From the NCBI GenBank assembly GCA_905221605.1, contig CAJNDS010002134.1, positions 43,501 through 107,500 of the forward strand: 64,000 nt of DNA. The letters are read 5' to 3'. This stretch comes from Symbiodinium natans (Eukaryota > Sar > Dinophyceae > Suessiales > Symbiodiniaceae). Both the position numbers and the translations under genes were made by a program. Positions within the stretch are counted from its first letter, which is position 1; each line of letters begins with the position of its first letter. Below the pieces are notes generated by a model that saw only the letters and a list, made by a program, of their open reading frames with translations, was not told where the DNA came from and ran no database searches. Of the stretch, positions 47,690 to 57,399 are shown one piece after another.

Positions 47690-48080
47690 GTAGAAGCCGC
47701 ACCGGATGGATTGCGGCGATGCCTCAGAAGAGGCCGGGTTCGATAAGGTAGCACTTTCGAGTAGCGCTGGGGAAGATCAACAAGAGGACACTCTGCTCGC
47801 GGAGAGGTGTTCCGGGTGCAGAAACTTGCACTTTTCAACCTCAAGCGAATCAGTCCAACACCCACCGAGGCCCAGAAAATTCCGCAAAGCTGGGGCGAAG
47901 CTGCTCCATGCCTCAAGAGAAGACAGACACACCTGTTTCACCTCGATGCTTCTTGGCAAAACACGCGCAGAAGCCTAAGATGGGGGAGCCTCGGATCCTC
48001 GAAGCTTCGGATCCTGTTTTTGCTTCGCAAAAACCCTCGAAGTCCCCTTTTGGGGTTCAAGGGTTTTCTGGGCCTTCGGG
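47690..48080. other. Unique region, coding possible on either strand
   Basis: 390 bases without telomere-type repeats. The minus strand is open through SIEVKQVCLSSLEAWSSFAP and RNFLGLGGCWTDSLEVEKCK. The plus strand is open through DCGDASEEAGFDKVALSSSA. I cannot choose. Confidence 0.3.
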
Positions 48081-48386
48081 CTTAAGAAAACTCAGCAACG
48101 CCAGAACCTCTGGGCCACAAACACACAACAGTCACGTCAATCAGGCGAAGGCTCAAAGCCCCAGCAGCACGTGAGCCCTAACCCTGAAGCAGCCTTTAAG
48201 ACTATGAAGCCTACAACCCAGAAAACCTACATCCCTGACGCCCCCTTGAGCAAGACAAGCTAAGCTGAGACCTCAAGGCCCTCATAATCCTAGAGCCCTA
48301 AAGCCCTAAACCTCAGGCCCCTAAAACTCCTAGAATCTTTGCCATAGAACAAAAATCTTATACACATATATAATATCATTTACATT

Positions 48387-48530
48387 ACAGTGCATTACAT
48401 TACATTACATTACATTAAATTACATTACATTACATTACATTACATTACATTACATTACACTACATTACATTACATTGCATTACGTACATTACATTACATT
48501 ACATTACACTACATTACATTACATACGCAC
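48387..48530. repeat. ATTAC pentanucleotide microsatellite
   Basis: About 27 ATTAC units followed by AT and ATAC repeats to 48620. Confidence 0.95.
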
Positions 48531-48545
48531 ATGTCTATCTCTACA

Positions 48546-48583
<38 letters not shown>

Positions 48584-48652
48584 CATATATGGGTTTACAT
48601 ATATACATATATGTATAGAGGTGTACCTCTATAAGTAGTGCTGATCCACCAC

Positions 48653-48691
48653 CTCCACAGGCTGCTCGGGAGCCGCCTCGGCCACCGGCTC
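48653..48691 (-). CDS. Acidic linker exon EPVAEAAPEQPVE
   Basis: 13 codons in phase 0 between CTCGCGAG and a GT donor. Confidence 0.5.
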
Positions 48692-48739
48692 CTCGCGAGG
48701 GGCACTTGGAGGTTCATGGGCCGTTCGGGCTTCAACTGG

Positions 48740-48840
48740 TGCGTTTAGGGTTTAGGGTTTAGGGTTTCGGGTTTAGGGTTTAGGGTTTAGGGTTTAGGGT
48801 TTAGGGTTTAGGGTTTAGGGTTTAGGGTTTAGGGTTTATA
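48740..48840. repeat. TTTAGGG array
   Basis: About 14 units next to a half family-A element. Confidence 0.9.
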
Positions 48841-48903
48841 CTAACTGGTTGGTTCGTCCTTCTGGGGTTTAGGGTTTCGGGTTTAGGGTTTAGGGCTTAG
48901 GGT

Positions 48904-49001
48904 TTGGGATGTTCCCCCTTATAACAGTCCTCAATAGGGATTATAATAAGGGGTACTATAATCCCCATTAAGGACTGCTGGTATAAGGGGAACATTCCAA
49001 G
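48904..49001. mobile_element. Family-B inverted-repeat element
   Basis: TTGGGATGTTCCCCCTTATA to TATAAGGGGAACATTCCAA. Confidence 0.82.
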
Positions 49002-49468
49002 TTGCATTTATAAACTGATAACTGGAGATACTCGGGTAAATATAGCTAACCTTGTTGAGGTAATGAAAAAAAAACCTACTTACTACTATCCTTAAGAGCC
49101 TTCAAGTAGAATCGCTTAAGCGTTGCTTGGGGTTGCTTGGGGTTGCTTGGGAGGGCGCTACTGAGGGCTACTGAGGGTTGAACAACGAGAGCCCCGGCCA
49201 CACTCTACCAGGGCTGAGGGCGCTGGTTCTCAACTCTAGCCACCCTTAGAAGTCCTTTTTTCGCAAAGCAATTGGTCTCTGAAAGAGGAGCCCATATTCA
49301 GAACAAGCCCCCGGCGTTCCCAGTACCCCGAGAACCTTCACCCCTGAACCCGCAACCCCACTCACAGCTCGTGCCCCAAACTCACCATTTCTTGAAGGCT
49401 CAAACTTCTAAAGCCCAAACCCTAAACCCTAAACCCTACTCCCTCCCCTAAAAACCCTTTGCAAGTAC

Positions 49469-49525
49469 CTTTATGCTGACCTCGTAGCGCGCTGCTGCCG
49501 AGCCGGCGCAGCCCATGGGGGTCCG
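49469..49525 (-). CDS. Exon RTPMGCAGSAAARYEVSIK
   Basis: 19 codons in phase 0, acceptor TGACAG, donor GTACTT. RYEVSIK resembles the WWE strand. CCCTAAA left, TTTAGGG right. Confidence 0.55.
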
Positions 49526-50105
49526 CTGTCAGAGTTTAGGTGGAGGACGTCAAGGGCTTGAAGGGCTTTAGGGTTTTAGGGCTTTGGGTTTAGGGTTTTA
49601 GGGTTTCGGGTTTAGGGTTTAAGGTTTAGGGCTTAGGGCTAGGGTTTAGAATTTCGGGTTTTAGGGCTTAGGGTTTAGGGGCTAGGGCTTAGGGTTTTAG
49701 GGTTTGGGGGAGGGCTTCGGGGCTTCAGGATATAAGGTGTATGGCTTAGGGGGCTTAGGGGGCTGAAGTGGCTCACGGCTCGGGCTGGTATGCAGGCTGT
49801 TGGGTGGTGCATCAGGTTCAGGGTGTAAAGAGGTTCAGGGCTTAGGGTCATATACATGACGAAACCTTGGCTGTCATGCTACATGTCCTCAGAACCAGCT
49901 CTACTCCAGCAAAACCGTCCCCTATATAACCCTCCTAAAAACCTCTACGGAACATTGCGGACCCTAGCGCCCGACATACCTACGGAGAACCAGAGTGGGG
50001 CCAACACCCCACACGAACTCTCGCAATGTCACGACGGAACTTTGGAACTTCGGAGCCCTGCACTACCTGTCCAGACCCGCAGGTGCATCCCGAGAGAGCC
50101 CGAGG

Positions 50106-50250
50106 CCCCTTAATTAAGGAATACACCTTAGATCATAAAGGGATCCTACATATGATTTAAGGCATAAATACCCCTTAATTAAGGAATATAGGAATATACC
50201 TCAAATCATAAAGGGATCCTACATATGATTTAAGGCATATTCCTTATTTG
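50106..50250. mobile_element. Family-H element with tandem duplication
   Basis: CCCCTTAATTAAGGAATA and ATCATAAAGGGATCCTACAT appear twice in tandem (about 64-bp unit) before a closing ATTCCTTATTTGAGGGG. Confidence 0.7.
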
Positions 50251-50295
50251 AGGGGTATTGGGCTCTTTGGGTCATCTTCCCGCACATCGTGTTTC

Positions 50296-50352
50296 AAATC
50301 CATTGGGCCGCTTGTCTCCGTGCCGTCGCATTAGCTCGTCATCAACACCAAT
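50296..50352 (-). CDS. Exon IGVDDELMRRHGDKRPNGF
   Basis: 19 codons in phase 0 after CTCCAAAG. GA donor. Unidentified product, in phase with both neighbours. Confidence 0.5.
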
Positions 50353-50446
50353 CTTTGGAGAGCCCTGAATGACTAAACCCTGAACCCTCAATTCTGAATT
50401 CTCAAGCCTGAACCCTGAACCTTCAACGCTAAACTGGCTGCAGAAC

Positions 50447-50488
50447 TCCTAGCTCCGTTGCGCGGTAGATGAGCTTTGCATCCACCGC
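50447..50488 (-). CDS. Exon AVDAKLIYRATELG
   Basis: 14 codons in phase 0 between GCGCTAG and GTTCTG. In phase with 50621-50668. Confidence 0.5.
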
Positions 50489-50620
50489 CTAGCGCGCCCA
50501 TGCGGAAGAAGCAAGGAACTTTGATATCATAATATGGAGTGGGAGCTAAGGGCTTAGCACATAGGGGTTTGCAGGGTTTAGTGGCCCTTTTCGGTGCCCG
50601 GATCTTTCCAAGGAATACAC

Positions 50621-50668
50621 CCCGAGGAACTGCGTTGTCAAGGAGTCCGCATGGGCAGCGAGCTGCAT
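50621..50668 (-). CDS. Exon MQLAAHADSLTTQFLG
   Basis: 16 codons in phase 0 between GGCAAAG and GTGTAT. Helical character. Confidence 0.5.
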
Positions 50669-50740
50669 CTTTGCCAGAACCCTAAACCCTAAACCCTAAA
50701 CCCTAAACCCTAAACCCCTAAAACCCTAAACAACCGACAC

Positions 50741-50797
50741 CTCAGAGAAGCGCGCGTATCTGCACATCGCCTTGCCCGACTTCGGGGGCTTGCGATT
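50741..50797 (-). CDS. Exon NRKPPKSGKAMCRYARFSE
   Basis: 19 codons in phase 0 between CCTCAAG and GTGTCG. Basic. CCCTAAA array on the left. Confidence 0.55.
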
Positions 50798-50843
50798 CTT
50801 GAGGGGCTTAGAGACCAGGCTGGCGAGCTCAAGGGCGCAGGGG

Positions 50844-50986
50844 AGGGATGTTCCCCCTGATACTAATGGCTCCTTTATCGGGACTATAGCAGCCCCCCAT
50901 GATAATCCTCATTGAGCACGGTCACAAACCCTAAACCCTAAACCCTAAACCCTAAACCCTAAACCCAATCAGGGGGAACCTCCCAA
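50844..50986. mobile_element. Family-B element interrupted by a CCCTAAA array
   Basis: Left TIR GGGATGTTCCCCCTGATACT, right TIR CAGGGGGAACCTCCCAA. Six CCCTAAA units (50926-50968) replace or split the right half. Confidence 0.75.
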
Positions 50987-51034
50987 GGCGCAGGATTTGA
51001 GGCTTCAGAGGCTGTTGGGCTTTTCCGGGTGAGC

Positions 51035-51160
51035 CCTCAACCCCCTAAACCCTGAACCCTAAACCCTAAACCCCTAAACCCTGAACCCTAAACCCCAAAC
51101 ATCCCTAAACCCCAAACCCCAAACCCTAAACCCTAAACCCGAAACCCTAAACCCTAAAAC
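51035..51160. repeat. Degenerate CCCTAAA array
   Basis: About 16 variant units left of the EF-hand exon. Confidence 0.85.
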
Positions 51161-51170
51161 CACCTTCCAC

Positions 51171-51236
51171 CCTAGATCTGAAGCAGCCTCGGCAAGGTCC
51201 TCTTCCTCGATCCAACCGCTCCGGTTGAGGTCGAGC
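51171..51236 (-). CDS. EF-hand exon LDLNRSGWIEEEDLAEAASD
   Basis: DLNRSGWIEEED is a 12-residue calcium-binding loop (D1, N3, S5, G6, I8, D12) in a helix-loop-helix context. Acceptor CCACGCCAG, donor GTGGAA. Position 12 is Asp, not the usual Glu. Confidence 0.7.
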
Positions 51237-51257
51237 CTGGCGTGGCTCACACTGGCT

Positions 51258-51358
51258 GAATCTTAGTAGGGAACCCTAAACCCTAAACCCTAAACGCTAT
51301 ATATGATCCCTTAAAGGGCATACACGGGGACCCTAATTCCCTCATTCCCGACTACGAA
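51258..51358. mobile_element. Family-C element with internal CCCTAAA
   Basis: AATCTTAGTAGGGAA, then CCCTAAA units, then CTCATTCCCGACTACGAACC. Confidence 0.65.
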
Positions 51359-51365
51359 CCAGGGC

Positions 51366-51507
51366 TCAGAGCTCTTCAGCTGTCGAGCTTTCGGTTTCAA
51401 AAGCTTCAGGATAGTTGGCGTTATCGGATTCTACCCTTTCATGGTGTGTTCTGCCCAATTCATGGGTTGTACCCTTCAACAGAAACTTGCAGCCCTGACC
51501 CACGAAT
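51366..51507 (-). CDS. Coding-like island KFLLKGTTHELGRTHHERVE...
   Basis: Open minus frame ending SDNANYPEAFETESSTAEEL then TGA. It may be an exon read through its donor or a terminal exon. Family unknown. Confidence 0.35.
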
Positions 51508-51611
51508 CCGCGCACAGACCCTGGAGGCCTGTGCTCAGGCCCCAGGCTCGGGCAAGGAAGAAGGAGGCTCCGCTTTGACACCCACGGGGCTCAGGGGCTC
51601 AGGCAAAACCC

Positions 51612-51999
51612 TCAAAACCTTTTGAGAACGCTAAGAACTACGAAAGCTGGCGGGGTTGCGCGAAGGGTTCGTGATGGTCTGAACTTTGTATAGACATGTA
51701 GAATGTTTCGCATCATCCCTTCAAAGAGAGAGCAGCCCCACGAATGTTCCACGAAACCCCCCAGCAAGCACCACGACACCCCCCGAACTGCAAACCTGCT
51801 GCCCCGGCCTCTGGCATGCAAGGTCGACACCGGGCTCAGACACGCCACCGAAAGACGCCAAGAGCGGCCGAGCCGCCTCGCGCAGCGTTGTTCCAGGAAA
51901 GATCCCCACCGAGAGAAGCCTGAACCCTCAAAACCCCAAGCCCGATTCCGCAGATCGCCCATTTACCCCTACTTAGGCTGTCTAACCCGCCATGAGTAG
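51612..51999. other. Unique region, both strands open
   Basis: About 390 bases lacking telomere-type units. Overlapping frames of 60-116 codons run on both strands without a recognised motif. A minus-strand exon near 51830-51900 (LLASFGGVSEPGVDL) is possible. Confidence 0.25.
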
Positions 52000-52016
52000 G
52001 CCGGGCGGGTCGAGAC

Positions 52017-52095
52017 CCTGGAACAGGATCTGAACGAAAGCCTTAACATCAGAGACAATAGCGATCTTAAGCTTTTGGAGCAGCCACAAGCAATC
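52017..52095 (-). CDS. Exon DCLWLLQKLKIAIVSDVKAF
   Basis: Very good acceptor (GTTTCTCTCTTGTCAG), 26 codons continuing VQILFQ, GTCTCG donor. Amphipathic helices; function unknown. Confidence 0.6.
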
Positions 52096-52475
52096 CTGAC
52101 AAGAGAGAAACGCACCACTCACACCCTAATCACCCAACCCCAAACTGCACCCGAACCCCAGCAATGACCCCAAATGCATGCTGGCAGCATGCTCTCCACA
52201 AACGAACTCAGGAGAAACCCATGGGAAGCGTGGTATGAGAAGGCAAACCTACGCAAACCGTACACGGAGGACCAGGCCCGATGGCACATTCAACAACTCT
52301 CCTCTTGCCCAAAAGTTCTTCCATTTTCGCGGCCCAATGCTCAACCACTACCCAATTTGCCCTACGTATAGTCCGATTTACAACAAGCCATAGATCACTA
52401 ACCCCTAAACCCCAAACTCTAATGAAGCCCTCAACCCTAAACCCCAAAACCCTACCCATGAGTCTCCAGTAACGT

Positions 52476-52590
52476 AGGGGCCTAAATGTTTTGAACAGGG
52501 TTTTGGGGGTTCTTGTTAATATAGTATGTTTATAAAGGGACCATAAGGGAGCATGTTTAATCATTTTTCCGACCCCGATAGTAACTCCCC
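52476..52590. mobile_element. Family-E element
   Basis: CAGGGTTTTGGGGGTTCTTG, AAAGGGACCATAAGGGAGCA, TTCCGACCCCGATAG. Confidence 0.62.
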
Positions 52591-52601
52591 ACCCAAGCTT
52601 C

Positions 52602-52678
52602 CTCCAAAGCCAGGGGGGCACCCTGTGGGCTCAGCGCCAGGAAAAGCTCCGCGGCACCGAGGTCCCTCGATTCCCGCG
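52602..52678 (-). CDS. Exon ARESRDLGAAELFLALSPQG
   Basis: Open, GC3-rich, ends APLALEEAW. EF-hand-like helix but with a degenerate loop. Ends approximate. Confidence 0.45.
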
Positions 52679-52996
52679 CGCTCTTAAAGTTTCGGGCTTC
52701 AAGGTCTAGGGGGTCTTAGGGTGTTCGGGTTTTGGGGCTTTCAGGGTTTTCAGGGCATTCCAGGTTTTGCAGGTTTTCAGGCCTGTTTAGCAGCTTGGGA
52801 TGCAGAATTTGAGGATTTGGGGTTAGGGTTAGGTGCCCTAAGGCGTGAGCCCTTTAATTCTTTTGAGATTGAAGCTTGGCTTGCTGTAGGGTTTCGAGGG
52901 TGAAGGACTTCAAGGTATGAAAGATGAGACTTACGGTTGAAGGCTTAGTAAGCTACACGTGTGTTCTAGAGGGTCGATGCAGGGCTGTTCTAGAAC

Positions 52997-53035
52997 CTCG
53001 GCAATCAAGCGCTTCAGGGCATGTCTTGCCGACAC
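52997..53035 (-). CDS. Exon VSARHALKRLIAE
   Basis: 13 codons in phase 0 between GTGTAAG and GTTCTA. The next 14 codons downstream also stay open. Confidence 0.5.
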
Positions 53036-53110
53036 CTTACACCCTAAAGCCCAAACCCTGCCCCTATCCCAAACAGACCTGTTTTGCTTCTTGTTGAGTT
53101 TGTCGAAAGC

Positions 53111-53149
53111 CAGCGCAGTAACAAAGCTGCGAAGCTCAACTTCGGAACC
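53111..53149 (-). CDS. Exon GSEVELRSFVTAL
   Basis: 13 codons in phase 0 after CTACTCAG. GC donor; the frame stays open a further 10 codons. Confidence 0.5.
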
Positions 53150-53469
53150 CTGAGTAGGCTTCAGGCTTACACTAGGATGCAACTCCCTCTCCAAACTGCC
53201 TCTCAATACTCGGTTAGAGGCAGGTCTCGTCCGAAAGGCGGCCGCCACAAAACGGCCAAGCAGCGTCCAGGCCTCCACCAGTAGCCGTAACAATCCAAAA
53301 AGCAGATAACGTCTTTAGCCCTCGGGTTGCATTTCAGCGCCATTAGGGCTAAACCGCTTTTGTAGGGGTTTTTGAGGGCTGATAGGGCTTAGGGTTAAGG
53401 CTTCAGGGCTTACTGTCTAAATCTGACTAGGGTTCTTGGCCATTGCTTCTGGGCAAAAACCTCTTCTGC

Positions 53470-53565
53470 TGAAGTAGGGTTCGAGCACCAAAGCTGCGTT
53501 TAAAAGTTACCTACTTATAGCCCAACCCTACTGATAGCTACCCCAATGAACCTCCAAAAGTGGGG
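53470..53565. mobile_element. Family-A element, right half
   Basis: CTACTGATAGCTACCCCAAT then GAACCTCCAAAAGT. It lies just left of exon 53573-53617. Confidence 0.6.
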
Positions 53566-53572
53566 CCTCCGC

Positions 53573-53617
53573 CTCTGCCTCCGGGCCACCGGCCCCAGGC
53601 GCCTCGCAGCCCAACTC
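53573..53617 (-). CDS. Exon ELGCEAPGAGGPEAE
   Basis: 15 codons in phase 0, acceptor CCCTCCAG, GC donor. Ends the coiled coil with a Gly/Pro/Glu linker. Confidence 0.6.
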
Positions 53618-55923
53618 CTGGAGGGTGGAAGTTCGAAGGCTGAGGCTTTGGGGGGCTTGAGAAGGGGCTTTAAGGGTTGAAGGGTTTTAGGGTTTAAGGG
53701 GTTTAAGGGTTTCAGTTTAAGGGTGTAAGGGCTTAAGGGTGTAAGGGTTGAAGGATTGAAGGGTTTAAGGATTTCAGGACTTTAAGGGTTTAAGGGTTTC
53801 AGGGTTGACGGGTTTAACGGCTTAAGGATTCAAGGGGTCAAGGGTTTAAGGATTTCAGAACTTTAAGAGTTTAAGGATTGAAGGGTTTGAGGGACGAGGC
53901 CCCCTGCGTCACCCATTTGACTCAAACTCCCTCATTCCCGACTGAGAACCAGCTACTCGAGTCCTCCTTATACTAACAGTCCTCTACAGGGATTATCGTA
54001 CCCCCGATTAAAATCCCTATGAAGGAGCTGTTTTTCAGGGGAAAACCCCAAGTTTCAACGCTCCTGGAGCTGCATCTCCATCTCCTGCTCCGCCTCACAG
54101 AGCTCCTGGCTCCAGAGCTTTGCTAATTCTTGGTAGGGAAGGAGGGAATCAGGTACCTCATATCACCTTTCACGTGCCCGTTTGAAGCTACATCCCTATT
54201 TCCCTACTTGAGAAGGCCGGTGTTAGAAAGAACGAGCCTGTTGGGGGTTTGGGTTTAAGAACTTTGGGGCTTGGAGCCGTACTCTTGCGAGGTTTGCCGA
54301 CTGCGCGCCTGCGGCCAACCATGGCCTCAGAACAAAGCCCAAAACCCAAACAGAGTACGGTCTGGGTAGCCTCGTCCAGGGGACCAGGCGTGAGGATTTG
54401 TGTGATGTCGCCGAGTGCAAGACCCTCCTGCGTAGCACGATGCCGGCGTTCGAGCGCGCACGTGTTGCATGTCGCGCACTGAACGGGCCCATGGTGCCGC
54501 TCGTGCGTCGCAAATGCATGACTTTGCCTCCTTCTGATTCCTCGGAGGCGGGCTCAGGGCCAAAAGCATGTTGTGCGCGCTTTCTTTCCCCGGGTGCTCT
54601 GCAGGTCTTCGGCGCTTGCCTTCTAAGCCATGGCGCAGCGAAGCTGGAGGCATCCACTGGGATCCTCTGTGACGCGCGGCGCCACCGAGCTGCATCTCGC
54701 CTGCGCGTGAGTCTTGACCTCAAACGCAGCGGTTCCTTGTTCAAGCGCAGGCATGGCTTGGCCGAATCCTTCTAAATCTGAAACCGCAACCCAAAACCCT
54801 AAACCCTGAACCCTAAGCCCTAAACCCTATGAGTCCTGTAGCTCCGACTCCAATAGGCTCAACTCCGTCTCCAGGTGCTGCTGATCTGCTAGGAGCTGCT
54901 CCTGGAAGCGTAAGGGTTTGGGGTTTGGGGTTTGGGGTTTAGGGCTTAGGGTTTAGGGTTTGGGGTATAGGGTTTAGGGTTTGGGGTTTAGGGTTTAGGG
55001 TTTACGGTTTAGGGTTAGGGTCTAGGACTCAGGGGGTGTAGCATCATCAGACTTACTCTTCGTGTCTTCCATGCTCTCGCGTTCTTGATTGTTGATGCTT
55101 GAATAAAGCTCTTAAAAGCGACTAAGATGCAAGCACATGGAGAACGTCGAAAAGAGCTGATACGGCTAGGATGAAGGCCCTACCAAGGCGTGCAGCAACA
55201 TGAGATGCCTGACCTTTGCCACATACCCTTCAACCCTCCGAAACCCCCTAAGCCCTCAACCCGTCTTCTTGGAACCCTCGACTTGACCCCCGAAACCCGG
55301 CCCTGAACACCGCGAAACCCTAAACCAAAATTCCCCTCAAGTCCCCTAGAAGTCCAAAATGACCAAAACCTTAACCCGAAGCTCCCCTATCGCTAAACCC
55401 TAAACCCTAAACCCGAAACCATAAACCATATGAGAAACGAAAGCACCTCAGGGAAGGAGAGAAGGCGGAGCAGCGGCACCACGTGCTCGCAGTCCAATGG
55501 GGAAGGTGACGCCAGGGCATGCAGAGCGTCTTCCAAACCTGTGGTTTCGGGCTTACGGGGCTAAGGGGCCTTAGAGCTTCCAAGGGGGCTTGGGATGACA
55601 CACTTTGTAGCAAGGTTTAGGGCTTAGGGTTTAGGGTTTAGGGGTTTAGGGTTTGAGGGTTTGAGGGTTTAGGGTTTAGGGTTTTGGGATCATGGGCAAG
55701 CAAACAAAACCGAAACCTTCGAAACAATGCTCAAGAACGCCCCAGAAACCCTCGGAGCTGGAAGAAGCAGGGGCGCGGCAGAGCGGGCAGGAGGACTGTC
55801 TCTCCAGCCAGTTGTAGATGCAGTGGTGGTGCCACTCCCGGTGTCCGCAGGGCAGGCACACGTCTTCGGAGAGGGAGCAGGGCAGGAAGCAGATAAGGCA
55901 GATGGGAGAATCGCCATCAGACA
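53573..55923 (-). CDS. RING finger plus coiled-coil protein (probable E3 ubiquitin ligase)
   Basis: Five exons join in perfect phase: 55750-55923 (RING), 55447-55538, 54836-54901, 54064-54117 and 53573-53617. The RING is C-x2-C, CLPCGH, HHHC, CPLC (RING-H2 spacing), so the product likely binds an E2 enzyme and ligates ubiquitin. It is followed by a helical exon and two coiled-coil exons, as in TRIM-like ligases. The later exons 53111-53149 and 52997-53035 continue in phase 0, so the protein is probably longer and may include the EF-hand exon. Donors include two GA sites. Upstream exons and the start codon were not found; a Met at 55931 lies just before the chosen acceptor. Confidence 0.75.
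53650..53893. repeat. TTTAAGGG-type degenerate array
   Basis: About 25 diverged units with period 7-9, mostly GGGTTTAA. An old or mutated telomere-type array. Confidence 0.8.
53963..54052. mobile_element. Family-B element, diverged
   Basis: CTCCTTATACTAACAGTCCT, core GGGATTATCGTACCCCC, right end GGGGAAAACCCCAA. Confidence 0.65.
54064..54117 (-). CDS. Coiled-coil exon LWSQELCEAEQEMEMQLQ
   Basis: 18 codons in phase 0 with heptad-like Leu/Met spacing. GA donor. An inverted-repeat element abuts the right side. Confidence 0.65.
54125..54214. mobile_element. Family-C element
   Basis: ATTCTTGGTAGGGAAGGAGG to CCCTATTTCCCTACTTGAGA; it lies next to coiled-coil exon 54064-54117. Confidence 0.68.
54280..54775. 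other. GC-rich unique block, coding uncertain
   Basis: About 500 bases without telomere-type repeats. A plus-strand frame from 54398 (125 codons to a TAA) and a minus frame of 173 codons are both open. Neither shows a family motif. It lies in what would be an intron of the RING gene. Confidence 0.3.
54836..54901 (-). CDS. Coiled-coil exon EQLLADQQHLETELSLLESE
   Basis: 22 codons in phase 0, ending LQ. Clear heptads. Acceptor GCTTCCAG, GA donor. CCCTAAA left, TTTAGGG right. Confidence 0.7.
54915..55030. repeat. TTTAGGG/TTTGGGG array
   Basis: About 16 units right of coiled-coil exon 54836-54901. Confidence 0.9.
55447..55538 (-). CDS. Exon LEDALHALASPSPLDCEHVV...
   Basis: 30 codons ending PLLRLLSFPE. 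A split Gly links it to the RING exon. Acceptor AACCACAG, donor GTGCTT. Confidence 0.68.
55750..55923 (-). CDS. RING-H2 exon
   Basis: 57 codons. ICLICFLPCSLSEDVCLPCG then HREWHHHCIYNWLERQSSCP and LCRAPA give C1xxC2, C3xH4, H5xxC6, C7PxC8. GT donor (GTTTCT). Confidence 0.85.
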
Positions 55924-55955
55924 CTGGATCCATGTAGACTTTGGGGGCTTATGGG

Positions 55956-56057
55956 TTGGGATGTTCCCCCCTTATACCAACAGCTCCTTGATAGGGATTA
56001 TAATCGGGCGTACTACCATCCCTACTAAGGACTGTTAGTATAAGGGGAACATCCCAA
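55956..56057. mobile_element. Family-B inverted-repeat element
   Basis: TTGGGATGTTCCCCCCTTAT to ATAAGGGGAACATCCCAA. Near-perfect TIRs, just right of the RING exon. Confidence 0.85.
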
Positions 56058-56099
56058 CCTGTAGGGTTTTAGGATACAAGAGGAAGCTACGCCGGGACG

Positions 56100-56336
56100 G
56101 TGGGACTCAAGAAAGCGCACATCCTCTGCTGCATGTCGTGTGAACGATGTTGCGAGTCCTACCTTCGGGAAATTCGGAGCCCCAAGGTTCGGAACATGCT
56201 CTACAATGTGACCCCCGGCGCAGCGCTTCGTCCCACACTTCCTTTTTGCCCGGTGCTGCCCTCACGGCTGAAAGGTCAGGTACCTCGGCTGCTTTTTGGG
56301 AACCCAAAAGTAGCATTCCTCGTGTGGTTCTGAAGG
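56100..56336 (+). CDS. Possible plus-strand coding island
   Basis: Open plus frame with HILCCMSCERCCESYLREIR and a run to a TGA at 56331. It is Cys-rich at its start but has no recognised domain. The strand is uncertain. Confidence 0.25.
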
Positions 56337-56426
56337 ATTCACCTGCATGAAGGACAAGCTGCCTCGAGAATGGACTGCATACAACCTAATGTGATAAGCG
56401 AGGCTTTGGGGCTTAAGGAGAACCCT

Positions 56427-56507
56427 GGGATGCTCCCCCTTATACTAACAGCTCCTTAATAAGGATTCTACTGGGGGGCATTATAACCCCTATCACGCAA
56501 ACATCCC
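56427..56507. mobile_element. Family-B element with 12-bp target duplication
   Basis: GGGATGCTCCCCCTTATACT to AACATCCC (81 bp). AAGGAGAACCCT occurs exactly on both sides (56415-56426, 56508-56519). Confidence 0.82.
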
Positions 56508-56519
56508 AAGGAGAACCCT

Positions 56520-56815
56520 TAGAACAAAGAAACGAAGGCAAAAGAGCAAAGCTGCGATCGAAGAAAGATTGCCTAGCGGCAACGCGAGATATGTTTCCTT
56601 GGTTTCGACTTTGCCTTTCTTGTTGGCTTGCTGCGTTCGCTTTTGACAACTTGGCCCTACTGTGCCCAAAGCCGCAAGAAGGAAACCTAGCCCTAAGCCG
56701 CGTTGCCGAGTGTTGCCGTGGACTTGGGTGCATCTGCTTTGTCACAAACTGCTGTTCACGTTGCTGTTGCTGGTCGGCCACGGACTCTTTCTTTCTTCCA
56801 GCGGTTTGGGAGGGC
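56520..56815. other. Unique block with open frames on both strands
   Basis: Minus strand: Gln-rich MADQQQQREQQFVTKQ. Plus strand: signal-like MFPWFRLCLSCWLAAFAFDN. No family evidence for either. Confidence 0.25.
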
Positions 56816-57055
56816 GTCGGGTTCAGTTTTCTTTTTTTTTTTTGGGGGGGGCGGGTTGGCGGCCTGGGTTTTCAGGAGCTTCGGGGTTGTACGAGTTTAG
56901 GTCAGTTCCGGCCACGTTCTTCTTCTTGGGGTTCAGGGTTTAGGGCATGTAGGGAGTCTTCGGAAAGTGAAGTCTGGGGCTTGTAGATACTGAGCCTCCC
57001 CGTGGCATCGACAGATTGCAACTGCTTGCTACTGTGGAGCACTTTGCTTCGCACA

Positions 57056-57168
57056 TTGGGATTTCCGAAAGTAGGGGGGTACCTTATTGGGGTCCTTTGC
57101 TAGAAGGGAATCCCACTATTTTGGGAGGTCAAAACTTGGGGCCCCTTATTCTCGTAAACCCCCACATC
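57056..57168. mobile_element. Family-F element
   Basis: GGGATTTCCGAAAGTAGGGG to TTATTCTCGTAAACCCCC, with the internal GAAGGGAATCCCACTATT. Confidence 0.72.
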
Positions 57169-57399
57169 TCTTCTCACACTTCGGGAATCAGAACTCTGAG
57201 CCCGTAAAGCCCAACTCGGCGCAGCTCACTAACACGAACTCCTCTAAGCCCCCCGTCTGCAACTAGGCCGACCGGCATGAGACCCCTGAACCCTAAACCC
57301 TAAACCCTAAAACCAAGCCTAAACCCTAAACCCTAAACCCTAAACCAGCCCTAAAGGGCCCCCTCAAGCCCCCCTAGCACCACCCAGGTCCGAGGTACA

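Noticed and set aside
48390..48638. YITLH-repeat protein
   Set aside because: ATTAC microsatellite read in frame.
54223..54744. 173-codon Arg/Ala-rich minus frame as a gene
   Set aside because: Composition follows GC content and an equally long plus frame overlaps; reported only as an uncertain block.
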